The notes under the pieces: model-generated
What the model was told of the DNA's origin: nothing
What the model saw: only the letters and a program-made list of their open reading frames with translations
The model's database searches: none
Shown: one piece after another, positions 1 to 10,689 of the stretch
Layout of the letters: each line of letters opens with the position of its first letter
How positions within the stretch are numbered: position 1 is the first letter of the stretch
Source of the DNA: Amaurobius ferox
Taxonomy: Eukaryota; Arthropoda; Arachnida; Araneae; Amaurobiidae
Length of the DNA stretch: 64,000 nt
Assembly (NCBI GenBank): GCA_951213105.1
Contig: OX578139.1
Coordinates: 68,109,134-68,173,133 of the forward strand
Direction: 5' to 3'
Program-made: the position numbers and the translations under genes

Positions 1-182
1 TTCGTTAGCAAACGAAACTATAATATCAAAGTTTCCATCTTGACACACTATCGGAAAGATGAACGAATTTTGAAAAGATATTTAAACCTAATCCGTAAGA
101 TAATCTTCATATTGGATAGAAACATTGAAAACTCATCAAAATATGGAAGTTTATGATATGCCATATGCATATTGTAACATAA

Positions 183-1085
183 AAAAAATCTGATGTGGGT
201 AACAAATGACTTTCCTTATATAATGCAATGAATTTATTAATTTCACAGTTAAAAAAAATGTTATTCTTATAGTAGATACTTATATGCTTTCCCAGATATT
301 GAATTTTCTTCAATGAGTCGTCATTTTTATCAATTTGTTGTTTTTTGTTAATTTGGCAACAATTAAAAATGTCGCCAAGTTGGCGACATTCCGCCAAAGT
401 CGTCGCCAAAATCTCGCCAAGCATTATGCACTAAGAGATAAGTTATTCTTACAGCAGATAAATGACTATTGGCGTTCAAATACAAAATTATTACTCAAAG
501 TATTTTTTTTCATGAATGGAACGAGCTAAATCCACGAGAATGATATCACCCAATTTATCGCATGGTATTACATATGAAAAGTGAACATGTTTCATAATAG
601 GAAATATTTTTTTTTTATTTTATATGACTTTTTGATAATTTTTTTTAAAAATGCACAATATCTCGAGAACGGTTCATGTTAGCGTTCTAAAATTTATATC
701 AATCGTTTTCTAATGAAAAATTACATAAGAAATGTCTATTTGCGTAACTTTATTAGTGGTTTTGATTTTTTGACGATTTTTTGAAAATTTCATTCGAAAA
801 TTTAAGGGAGTTCTGAACATTCGATTGCGTATAAAAACAATAGGCTTCCAGTGTTTATGGATTGTGAATTTTGTACCAAATTTGGTTCAAATCGGTCCAT
901 TCGTTCGTCAGTTATCGTCTCCACAGACTCACTGACACACACACACACACACATACAGACATCACTTCAAAAATGTTTGATTCGTGATCAGGGATGCTTG
1001 AAACGTGCTCTCCCGTCGAAAACTGGAATTCGAATTTTCGACCCCGTCACAATATTTTCCTTATACATTATGTATATAAGGAAAG
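183..1085 (+). mobile_element. Family A element, copy 1
   Basis: About 0.9 kb non-autonomous element. The left end is an A-run followed by ATCTGATGTGGG-like sequence and a subterminal CTTTCCTTATATAA. The interior has iterated TTGGCGA/TCGCCAA motifs near 374-420, a conserved GAACGGTTCATG block, and a (CA)n tract near 940. The right end is a terminal hairpin, CTTTCCTTATACAT paired with ATGTATATAAGGAAAG. TAA triplets flank it at 180-182 and 1086-1088, consistent with a 3-bp target duplication. No transposase frame is visible; the short open frames are (CA)n artefacts. The superfamily is not identified. A TTA/TAA duplication would fit PIF/Harbinger-like elements, but the ends do not prove it. Confidence 0.8.
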
Positions 1086-1155
1086 TAAAAAATCTGATAT
1101 GGGCAACACATTACTTTCCTTATATAATGAAATGAATTTATTACTTTTAGAGTAA

Positions 1156-1447
1156 AAAAATCTGATGTGGGCAACACATGACTTTCCTTATATAATGAAA
1201 TGAATTTATTACTTTTACAGTAAAATAAATAGGTTTTTCTTCTAGTAGATACTAATATCCTTTCCAAGATATTGACTTTTCGACAATTAGTCGTCATTTT
1301 CATTGATTATCGTCATTTTTATCCATTTGGCGAGATTTTCGTTAATTTGGCAACATTTCAAAAAGTCGCCAAGTTGGCGACATTCCGCCAATTTTGTCGC
1401 CAAAATCTCGCCAAGCGTTATGGACAAAGAAATAAGTTATATATATA

Positions 1448-1508
<61 letters not shown>

Positions 1509-2263
1509 CTTATTAAATATTGAATTTTCGACATATATTATATAACTATTATTATATATTTATATATTATATAACTTATTAGATATTGAATTTTCCACAA
1601 TTAGTCGTCATTTTCATTGATTTAGCGTCATTTTTATCCAATTGGCGAGATTTTCGTTAATTTGGCAACATTTCAAAAAGTCGCCAAGTTGGCGACATTC
1701 CGCCAATTTCGTCGCCAAAATCTCGCCAAGCGTTATGAACGAAGAAATAAGTTATTCTTACAGCAGATAAATTGGCGTTCAAATGCAAAAGTATATCTCA
1801 AAGTATCTTTTTTCATGAATGGAACGAGCTAGATCCACGAGAATGATGTCACCCAATTTATCGCATGATATTATATATGAAAAGTGAACATGTTTCTCAA
1901 TAGGAAAAATGTTTTTTCTATTTTATTTGACTTTTTGATAATTTTTTTGAAAAATGTGCAATATCTCGAGAACGGTTCATGTTAGCGTTCTAAAATTTAT
2001 GTCAATCGTTTTCTAATGAAAAATTACATAAGGAATGTCTATTTACGTAACTTTATTATTGGTTTTGATTTTTTGACGATTTTTTCAAAATTTCATTCGA
2101 AAATTTAAGGGGGTTCTGAACATTCGATTGCGTATAAAAACAATAGGCTTCCAGTGTTTACAGATTGTGATTTTTTACTAAATTTGGTTTGAATCGGTCC
2201 ATTCGTTCGTCAGTTATCGTCTCCACAGACCCACTGACACACACACACACACACACACACATA

Positions 2264-2299
<36 letters not shown>

Positions 2300-2423
2300 T
2301 CACTTCAAAAATGTTTGATTCGTGATCAGGGATGCTTGAAACGTGCTCTCCCGTCGAAAACCCGAATTCGAATTTTCGATACCGTCACAATACTTTCCTT
2401 ATACATTATGTATATAAGGAAAG
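1156..2423 (+). mobile_element. Family A element nested inside another A copy
   Basis: A complete family A copy from the ATCTGATGTGGG end to the AAGGAAAG hairpin end, inserted in a TAA of the surrounding copy. It is longer than usual because of a (TA)n expansion at about 1438-1506. Around that tract a stretch starting near the TATTGAATTTTC block is duplicated, so the TTGGCGA-rich region occurs twice (about 1370-1420 and 1680-1730). The duplication is local and bounded by the (TA)n tract, as expected from slippage or unequal exchange. Confidence 0.78.
1438..1506. repeat. (TA)n microsatellite
   Basis: An almost pure TA tract inside the nested family A copy. It yields false Ile-Tyr open frames on both strands. 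Confidence 0.95.
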
Positions 2424-3326
2424 TAATAGATTTTTCTGGTAGTAGATATTTTATATTCTTTCCAAGATATTGAATTTTCGTCAATTAGTCGTCATTTTCA
2501 TTGATTTAGTGCCATTTTTATCCATTCGACGAGATTTTCGTTAATTTGGCAACACTTAAAAAGTCGCCAAGTTGGCGATATTCCGCCAAATTCGACGAAA
2601 AAATCTCGCCAAGCGTTATGGATGGAAAAATAAGTTACTCTTATAGCAGATAAATAACTATTGGCGTTCAAATACAAAAGTATTACTCAAAGTACCTTTT
2701 CTCATGAATGGAACGAGCTAGGTCCAGGAGAATGATGTCACCAAATTTATCGCATGATATTACATATGAAAAGTGTACATGTTTCTCAACAGTTAATATA
2801 TTTTTTTTAATTTATGGGATTTTTTGATAAATTTATGTAAAAAATCTGCAATATCTTGAGAACGGTTCATGCTAGCGTTTTAAAATTTATGTCAATCGTC
2901 TTCTAAGGGAAGATTCCATAAGAAATATCTATTTGCATAATTTTATTAAAGGTTTTGAAGTTTTGATGATTTTTTCAAAATTTCACTCGAAAATTTAGGG
3001 GGTTCTGACCATTCGATTACGTTTAAAAACAATAGGCTTCCAGTATTCACGGATTGTGACTTTTGTACCAAATTTCTTTCGAATAACTTTATTTGTTCGT
3101 GATATATCGTCTCCACAGACTCATTGACACACACACTCACACATACTTTCACACACACACACACACACACGCATACTTTCACACACACACACACAGACAT
3201 CACCACAAAAATGTTTGATTCATGATCAGGAATACTTGAAACTTGCTCTTCCGACGAAAACTCGACTTCGAATTTTCAACCCAGTCACAATACTTTCCTT
3301 AAACATTATGTATATAAGGAAAGTAA

Positions 3327-3644
3327 TTAATGACTCGCACAACTTCAATTTTTTTGTATAAATATTGAGTGATATCTTCGCATTCTAATACAAAAGTATT
3401 TATTACTATATTTCTTAATTTTCTATAAATTTTAATGTAAAACCTGTCACACTTAAAATCAGAAAATTCCCTAAAAAATTATTGGGAAAGTATGCTTTAA
3501 ATTTGAAAATGTACTGTTCATTTTAAGCAATTTAACCAAACAAGTGTAACTTGAGCACTTACTTATAGCATATCAAAAGAAGTTGTTTAGGCCGTCTCAA
3601 AAGAGCTTATTTAGAGCATATCAAAAACACGAATTTAGGACATA
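3327..3644. other. Unassigned AT-rich spacer
   Basis: About 320 bp between family A copies. The word pairing 'gagcatatcaaaa' with 'agcatatcaaaag' recurs near 3567 and 3615. No gene, RNA or recognised repeat boundary is seen. Confidence 0.5.
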
Positions 3645-3647
3645 TAA

Positions 3648-4525
3648 AAAAATCTGATGTGGGCAACACATGACTTTCCTTATATAATGTTCTGAATTTA
3701 CTACTTTTACAGTAAAAAAATAGGTTTTTCTTTTAGTAGATACTAATATTCTTTCCAAGATATTGAATTTTCGACAATTAGTCGTCATTTTCATTGATTT
3801 AGCATCATTTTTATCCATTTGGCGAGATTTTCATTAATTTGGCAACATTTCAAAAAGTCGCCAAGTTGGCGACATTCCGCCAAATTCGACGCCAAAATCT
3901 CGCCAAGCGTTATGCACTAAGAAAAAAGTTATTCTTACAGCAGATAAATGACTATTGGCGTTTAAATACAAATATATTATTCAAAGTATATATTTCATGA
4001 ATGGAACGAGCTAGATCCACGAGAATGATGTCACTCAATTTATCGCATGGTATTACATACGAAAAGTGAACATGTTTCTCAAAAGGAATTTTTTTTTTTA
4101 TGTAACTTTTTCATAATTTTTTTGAAAAATGTACAATATCTCGAGAACGGTTTATGTTAGCGTTCTAAAATTTATGCCAATCGTTTTCTAATGAAAAATT
4201 ACATAAGAAATGTCTATTTGCGTAACTTTATTAGCGGTTTTGATTTTTTGACGATTTTTTCAAAATTTTATTCGAAAATTTAGGGGGGTTCTGAACATTC
4301 GATTACGTATAAAAACAATAGGCTTCCAGTGTTTACGGATTGTGATTTTTGTACCAAATTTGGTTCGAATCGGTCCATTCGTTCGTCAGTTATCGTCTCC
4401 ACAGTCTCACTGACACACACACACACACACACACAGACATCACTTCAAAAATGTTTGAATCGTGATCAGGGATGCTTGAAACGTGCTCTCCGACTCGAAT
4501 TCGAGTTTTCGACCCCGTCACAATT
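3648..4525 (+). mobile_element. Family A element, truncated at the hairpin end
   Basis: Starts after a TAA at 3645-3647 with the ATCTGATGTGGG end and contains the TTGGCGA cluster, the GAACGG block and a (CA)n tract near 4415. It stops at the GACCCCGTCACAAT block, so the terminal CTTTCC hairpin and the right target duplication are missing. An AATT-repeat microsatellite and a Naiad copy follow. Confidence 0.78.
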
Positions 4526-4587
4526 ATGTGTGTGCCTACGCCGTTTGAAAAACAATGAATGAATGCATTAAAGAAAGAAATATTGAA

Positions 4588-4690
4588 TTAATGAATTAAT
4601 TAATTAATTAATTAATTAATAAATTAATGAACTGAATTAATGAATGAATTCAGTTTATTAATGCATTCAATTAATCTAATAATTTCAACT
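4588..4690. repeat. AATT/AATG-type microsatellite
   Basis: Iterated ATTA/AATT tetranucleotides with interruptions, directly upstream of the Naiad copy that begins around 4690. Naiads are reported to favour microsatellites as insertion sites. Confidence 0.7.
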
Positions 4691-4849
4691 GATCTAATAA
4701 TTATGCCTTTACCTGCAAAGCCTTTTATGTGGAAAATTGAAAAACATGTTACGAAGTTAAAGATACTTACAAAAAGATACAACATAGCATTGAAATCAAC
4801 AAGAAAATAATAATAGCCCTATATAAACGTATCGGATATGTATTACATA

Positions 4850-5848
4850 TATACGATTTTCCCTATCTGGTACTTATTCCAAAATTACATAAACAGCCAG
4901 TTAAATTTCGGCCTGTTAGGGTCGGTTGTGGATCATACTTGACCAGGGCCAATACCTTATTGACAGATTTATAAATGCATGTACTGAAGAAGTTGAAATC
5001 AACTGGATCTATAATGATCAATAACAGTTTCGATGTAATACAAAGGTTGAAAAACACCCCTGAATTGCTATTTTTTAAAAGTTACGATTTTAAAGATCTG
5101 TTTAATTGTATTAACTTAAAAGATATCTTCGATATTTTAATGTATATTTAGAGTAATAATGCTTACCTTATGAATTATGATTATAACAAGTTCAAATTTT
5201 TAGTAAATTTGGTACTGTTCGAGAACAACTTATTTAATGGACGTGGCTTCCATAAACAAATAAAGGGAATACCAATGAGAGGAGAATGTTCGTCACTTCT
5301 GGCAGATTTATATTTATTCTATTACGAAAACTGTACACATATACTTAATGAAATAATATACTTCCGTTTCGTTGATGACATCCTCCTCGGACATACTGAA
5401 AGCTCTATTCACTTTGACTTTGGTTTTTACCCACGTAACCTTGAATTGATTGAAACAGTGGAAAGTATTAACGGTGAAGTGTGTATTTTTGGATATCACT
5501 TTATATCGTAATCAAAAAGATCAATTTTGCTATAAATTTTATGATAAACGGAAAAGTTTCAAATGTGATATAAAATATATTACACCTTGGCATAGGAATA
5601 TCAGTATCAGTGTATTGAGAAATATGATTTGTAATCATTTTAATAGATATCGTGAATTAAATTCCACTTGTGAAAAGTGCATTAATTGTGAACGTCAATT
5701 AATTAAAGTTGCATTGGGAAACGGTTATCCTGTTGGATTCCTCAAAACCGGTTACATAAACTTCTGTAAAGCGCTTGACAAAGACAACGTATTTTATGCA
5801 GATTTTAACGATCTGTTGCCATTAGTTAAAACGGTATCTTTATATTAA
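4850..5848 (+). pseudogene. Reverse transcriptase relic of Naiad-type PLE (N1)
   Basis: Conceptual reading in shifting frames gives the Penelope-like reverse transcriptase signature. An IPKLHK-like segment is followed by FRPVRVGCGSYLT near 4908. Motif A (SYDFKDLFN) lies near 5080 and motif B (KGIPMRGECSSLLADLYL) near 5265. The catalytic FVDD of motif C is intact at 5368-5379, followed by FLDIT and LYDKR-like thumb segments. In a fully open frame the segment 5170-5508 reads M1 to S113. A frameshift near 5485 moves the reading to the frame that ends at 5848 with a C-rich tail (CEKCINCERQ) and a YPVGFLKTG block shared with the minus-strand copy near 50.9 kb. Stops near 4970 and 5150 confirm it is dead. 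Known role of the family: RNA-templated DNA synthesis during retrotransposition. Confidence 0.8.
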
Positions 5849-6075
5849 CTGTAACTGTTTCTTAGCTGTTATGTGTGTATAGAAAGAAACTTCATTTGGA
5901 TTTCCGGAACATCGTTTTCAATCTCTCGTTCAGTAATGGTGGATTTACTTTTCGAGCCGTATTTGGCTTTCTTGGTTTTTGAGTCCTGGATTGTGTTTTC
6001 TTTGGGATTCTATTTTTCCCATGCACATGGTTTTGGAACTGTTACTGGGAGTGTTATCACTGCTACTGGGAGTGT

Positions 6076-6128
6076 TTCCTAGGAATAAAAGCACGCTTTA
6101 ACCAGGAATAGGGGTCATAATCCCCCTA
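6076..6128 (+). other. Paired 3'-UTR hairpins of Naiad copy N1
   Basis: First hairpin (6076-6108): outer stem UUCCU/AGGAA, inner stem AAAGC-AC-GCUUU. Second hairpin (6109-6128): stem UAGGGG/CCCCUA with the loop UCAUAAUC. The same two structures occur at the same relative place in the other Naiad copies with different stem sequences. The role is unknown; template recognition by the reverse transcriptase or RNA processing are possibilities. Confidence 0.55.
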
Positions 6129-6216
6129 GACATTAATGATCCCTCGTTAGCATTCCTTTTATCCTTTTGCTATCTATCATACTTGAATTGTGAAAAATTT
6201 TAAGTGTTCCCTTTGG

Positions 6217-6220
6217 TATA

Positions 6221-6259
<39 letters not shown>
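6217..6259. repeat. (TA)n(TAA)n microsatellite at the Naiad 3' end
   Basis: TA repeat passing into a TAA repeat directly at the 3' terminus of the Naiad copy, probably the target or a by-product of insertion. Confidence 0.9.
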
Positions 6260-8138
6260 GTTTGAAAGTTCAATGAAAGGAAAGTGAGAAGCTGCAACTT
6301 GATAAACCTAACTTTCTAAAACACCCACAAAATAAAAGTATAAAACAGCAAATCTTCAATCAAAGGGAAAAAATACAAATTACGAGTCATCAAGTTAAAG
6401 AAAATCAACAAATTTCAATGGTATGGAGACGATAATAGAAAAACGTGTAAACTATACACGTGGACAAGGGCTAGGCCTTAAAAAATGGAAATGTTCACTT
6501 CGCAAAATTTTTTTCTGGTCCAAGTATTTTGACGAAGCAAACACTAAAAATGCATGTTTCTGAAGAAATAGATAGATTATATCTATAAACTATTTCTACT
6601 TAGACAACATACATAAAGAAGGAAAAATAAAATAAAACATGAATACCTGGAAAATGCACAGCATATGCCCGAACCGGTCGGACCCTGGAACCCTGAGTGC
6701 ACAGAACAGTGTTGCCATTCACAAGGAAGAAAGAAATGATCTACTGTTGCCATTCGTAAGAAATGAAAAACAGTAATGCGAAACGGTAAGAAAAAGTGAC
6801 AATATATAAAAAGAGCTACAAAAAAGTGGGGCTAATAGAAAAGCTAATGTTGAAGAGGATGTGAAAATAAAAGTTTTATTAATTCAAGAGAAAGGTGATC
6901 GATTTTATTCTACATTAGGTATGATTTTAAGTGCAAAACCTAATCCATAAGAATTTTTTTTTCGCGAAAAGTCTCGTATCTGGTGTTAAAGACGTTTACT
7001 AGATAATTCGTATGTGGCATTTGCCGAGTGTACTTCAACTGCGAGTTAATTTGCAGGTCTTAGCTGATTGGACATTTTGTGTAAACTTTTTTGTTTCTTA
7101 AAAAATGAAGTGGCCTTTCCTTTTACTTCTTTTTAGTATAGAAACATTAAAGGCATTTTTTACAGTGTACAATTAGTACTATGTGGTTCGAAATGTTTGG
7201 AATTCGGGATGTAAGATTATTTCATTTGTGAATTACAAATAGCTTTTTCATTTTAATAAAAAATAGTATCGTTCAAAAACTCTATATTTTGTCATAATTT
7301 CTCACAAAATAAAAGTTTGTGAATTTGTAAGGAAGGTTATTATGTATTTTCGTTTTTTTTAAGAACATTGTCACTATTAAATTACATTCTTTAATGATAG
7401 CAAATGCATATAATGGTGATTCTCTTGAGAAATATTTCATTTCCCGTAGGCTGTAATAACATGTATTGCAATGCGAATTAAGTGTGTTTTTTTAGAAAAA
7501 ACAGTTATGACTATATTAATAAATTTGTTAACTGTGTAAAAAAAACAATAGCATAGGTTATACCTGGGAGGGACTGAAGTTATTTTCTTAAAGTAGTTTC
7601 AATTATCATTTATATCGTTATGACTAGACGTCTGAAAACATAAAGAAATAGATTTAGGATTAGTTTTAGATTTATGTCTACCTTTGTCCTTCAGGTAAAC
7701 TGAAGGACAAAGGTAGTTGAAAAGATATTTCTGTTATTTTAATGAATTATAGATAATTTCTCATTTAGATTACATGAATTGTTTAGTTTAGTTCACACAA
7801 TATTGAAGTATAACGCACTTTAAATTATTTAGCAAATATTTAAAGTGGATGAATAAATTCTTTAATTAAAATAAATTATTACAATTAATTAAAATAAATT
7901 ATTTAATTAAAACAAATTTAAATAAATTATTTAATGTATTTATAAAATGTACGAATAATGGTTATTTTATAAATGAACACTGCTATATAAAGTTGACAAA
8001 ATTTATATTCAGCCTTAAATGAATAATAATAGTGATATGTCTGGAATATCATTATGACACGATAATTACTATAATAACGCAAGATAGTGAAATCTCTTTA
8101 AAGAATTGATTAATTTTATAAACTGTAGTAAATGCTTA
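6260..8138. other. Intergenic AT-rich region
   Basis: No gene, repeat family or RNA gene recognised. One perfect short inverted repeat lies at 7678-7716 and is listed separately. The rest is low-complexity AT-rich sequence with short A or T runs. Confidence 0.5.
7678..7716. repeat. Perfect 17-bp inverted repeat
   Basis: Arms CTACCTTTGTCCTTCAG (7678-7694) and its exact complement (7700-7716) with a 5-nt loop. GC-richer than its surroundings. It could form a hairpin; no U-run or gene context suggests a terminator. Confidence 0.75.
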
Positions 8139-8141
8139 TTA

Positions 8142-8302
8142 CTTTCCTTATATACATAATGTATAAGGAAAGTATTGTGACGGGGTCGAAAATTCGAAAT
8201 CGAGTTTTCGACGGGAGAGCACTTTTCAAGCATCCCTGATCACGAATCAAATATTTTTGAAGTGATGTCTGTGTGTGTGTATGTGTGTGTGTGTGTGTGA
8301 AA

Positions 8303-8337
<35 letters not shown>

Positions 8338-9114
8338 AGTGAGTCTGTGGAGACGATAACTGACGAACGAATGAACCGATTCGAACCAAATTTGGTACAA
8401 AAATCACAATCCGTAAACACTGGAAGCCTATTGTTTTTATGCGTAATCGAATGTTCAGAACCCCCCTAAATTTTCGAATAAAATTTTGAAAAAATCGTCA
8501 AAAAATCAAAACCACTAATAAAGTTACGCAAATAGACATTTCTTATGTAATTTTTCATTAAAAAACGACTGACATAAATTTTAGAACGCTAACATGAACC
8601 GTTCTCTAGATATTGCACATTTTTCAAAAAAATTATTAAAAAGTCATATAAAATGAAAAAAAAATATTTCCTATTGAGAAACATGTTCACTTTTCATATG
8701 TAATACCATGCGATAAATTGGGTGACATCATTCTCGTGTATCTATCTCGTTCCATTCATGAAAAAAGATACTTTGAGTAATACTTTTGTAGTTGAACGCC
8801 AATAGTCATTTATCTGCTGTAAGAACAACTTATTTCTTCGTCCATAACGCTTGGCGAGATTTTGGCGATGAATTTGGCAGAATGTCGCCAACTTGGCGAC
8901 TTTTTGAAATATTGCCAAATTAACGAAAATCTCGCCAAATCGATAAAAATGACGCTAAATTAATGAAAATGATGACTAATTGTCGAAAATTCAATATCTT
9001 GGAAAGAATATTATATTATTATCTACTATAAGAAAAACCTATTTTTTTACTGTAAAAGTAGTAAATTCATTACATTATATAAGGAAAGTCATGTGTTGCC
9101 CACATCAGATTTTT
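8142..9114 (-). mobile_element. Family A element, minus orientation
   Basis: A complete copy from the CTTTCCTTATATAC hairpin (8142-8174) through the (TG)n tract (about 8267-8336) and the TTGGCGA cluster (about 8850-8940) to the ACATCAGATTTTT end. TTA flanks both ends (8139-8141, 9115-9117). The first half shows the CGAAATCGAGTTTTCG block and the conserved CAAATTTGGTACAAAAATCAC segment shared by all A copies. Non-coding. Confidence 0.82.
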
Positions 9115-9117
9115 TTA

Positions 9118-9703
9118 TTGCTAGCAACAACGAAAGTTTTGTCGCTAGATCAAGTCATAAGAAAGCTATAATATTTATTGTACTAGAATATCGAATCTCT
9201 GGTTTCATTTGTAGGGAAAGTCCTGTGATGATAACATCAGATTCTTTCTTTGAAAAGCTTATAAAAGGTGTACCAAATAAAGGAATTGAAATTACATTTT
9301 CTTTAAGATAATTTGAAAATTATATAAATATACTTAAGAGTTTGGAATTAAGAAAGTAAAACAAGCAATGTCTGTTTAATGAACGATTATGATTTTAACA
9401 AGGATTATGTAAGAACATTTTGCTTAAGAATATTTTAGAAGTCATCTATTGTGATGTTTTTATGTTCAATGGAATGCGAATTAGTTCGAATAAACTATGT
9501 ATTTCAAACAGAAGAAATGTTTTTAAAATTCTATGACAAAAATATATTTGAATAGACTATTAACATTTCTGCTGACTAAAGTAAGCAGTTTATTCAAATA
9601 ATTAACTAAGCATATTATTAAAATGTATTCTTAAATTAACCATGCAGATGAACGTAATGCAAGTATATTTAACATAACATTTAAAAATGTAATATAAGTA
9701 TAA
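9118..9703. other. Spacer between two family A copies
   Basis: About 590 bp of AT-rich sequence with no recognised gene. Short frames near 9118-9310 start inside the neighbouring element and are not supported. Confidence 0.5.
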
Positions 9704-9706
9704 TTA

Positions 9707-10686
9707 CGTTCCTTATATACATAATGTGTAAGGAAAGTATTGTGACGAGGGTCGAAAATTCTAATTCGAGGTTTCGACGGGAGAGCACATTTCAAGCATT
9801 CCTGATCACGAATCAAACATTTTTGAGGTGATGTCTGTGTGTGTGTGTGTGTGTGTGAAAGTATGTGTGTGTGTGTGTGTGTGTGTGAAAGTACGTATGT
9901 GTGTGTGTGTGTGTCAGTGAGTCTGTGGCGACGATATCTCACGAACGAATGGAACAATTCGAGTGAAATTTGGTACAAAATCACAATCCGTGAATACTAG
10001 AAGCTTACTGTTTTAAAACACAATCGAATGTTCAGAACCCCCAAAATTTTTGAGTGAAATTTTGAAAAAATCATCAAAAAATCAAAACCTTTAATAAAGT
10101 TACGCAAATAGACATTTCTTATGTAACTTTTCCTTAAAAAATGATAGACATAAATTTTAGAACGCCAGCATGAACCGTTCTCGAGATATTGCACATTTTT
10201 CAAATAAATTTATCAGAAAATCCCATAAATTAAAACAAAATATTAACTGTTCAGAAACATGTTCACTTTTCATACGTAATATCATGCGATAAATTTGGCG
10301 GCATCATTCTCGTGGATCTAACTTGTTCCATTCATGAGAAAAGATACTTTGAGTAATACTTTTGTATTTGAATGCCAATAGTCATTATTTATCCGCTGTA
10401 AGAATAACTTATTTTTCCTTCCATAACGCTTGACAAGATTTTGGCGACGAATTTAGCGGAATGTCGCCAAGTTGGCGAAATTTCTAAATGTTGCCAAAAT
10501 AACGAAAATGTTGCCAAATGGATAAAAATGACGCTAAATCAATGAAAATGACGACTAATTGAAGAAAATTCTATATCTTGGAAAGAATATAAGTATCTAC
10601 TACAAGAATAACATTTTTGTAACTGTAAAAGTAGTAAATTCATTGCATTATATAAGGAAAGTCATGTGTTGCCCACATCAGATTTT
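9707..10686 (-). mobile_element. Family A element, minus orientation
   Basis: Complete copy. TTA at 9704-9706 precedes the slightly altered CGTTCC hairpin end; the far end, CACATCAGATTTT, is followed by TTA at 10687-10689. The (TG)n tract is broken into three pieces by GAAAGTATG-like spacers (9837-9915). Non-coding. Confidence 0.82.
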
Positions 10687-10689
10687 TTA

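Larger units (their letters stand above)
1089..3323 (+). mobile_element. Family A element, host copy interrupted by a second copy
   Basis: The left part (1089-1152) is a family A start that breaks off after the ACTTTTAGAG segment. The sequence resumes at 2427 with the segment that normally follows (TAGATTTTTCTGGTAGTAG) and runs to a terminal hairpin at 3323, followed by TAA. The two halves are separated exactly by another A copy flanked by TAA (1153-1155 and 2424-2426). Its (CA)n tract is split near 3125-3195. Non-coding. Confidence 0.78.
4690..6216 (+). mobile_element. Naiad-type Penelope-like element, 5'-truncated copy (N1)
   Basis: A 5'-truncated Penelope-like retroelement retaining most of the reverse transcriptase and the 3' UTR. 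Its 3' end abuts a TA/TAA microsatellite at 6217, matching the insertion preference known for this group. The body is interrupted by stops and at least one frameshift. The 3' UTR has two consecutive hairpins at 6076-6108 and 6109-6128 that recur in other copies. The 5' boundary is placed only approximately, downstream of the AATT-rich tract. The endonuclease domain is absent, so membership of the Naiad type rests on similarity to the copy at 47-49.8 kb (shared blocks FRPV-VGCGSYLT, F-DFKDLFN and GIPM-GECSS). Confidence 0.8.

Noticed and set aside
851..1135. Open frame with a His-Thr string (and similar ones at 2189, 4329, 8116, 9631, 20003, 25063)
   Set aside because: The string is the (CA)n tract of family A read in one frame; the same frame recurs in every copy with different breaks. 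Not a protein.
6076..6128. 3'-UTR hairpins as a SECIS element or hammerhead ribozyme
   Set aside because: The SECIS quartet (AUGA...AA...GA) and the hammerhead core are not visible; the structure is recorded as unassigned.
7678..7716. Rho-independent terminator
   Set aside because: Eukaryotic context, no adjacent gene and no U-run after the stem.
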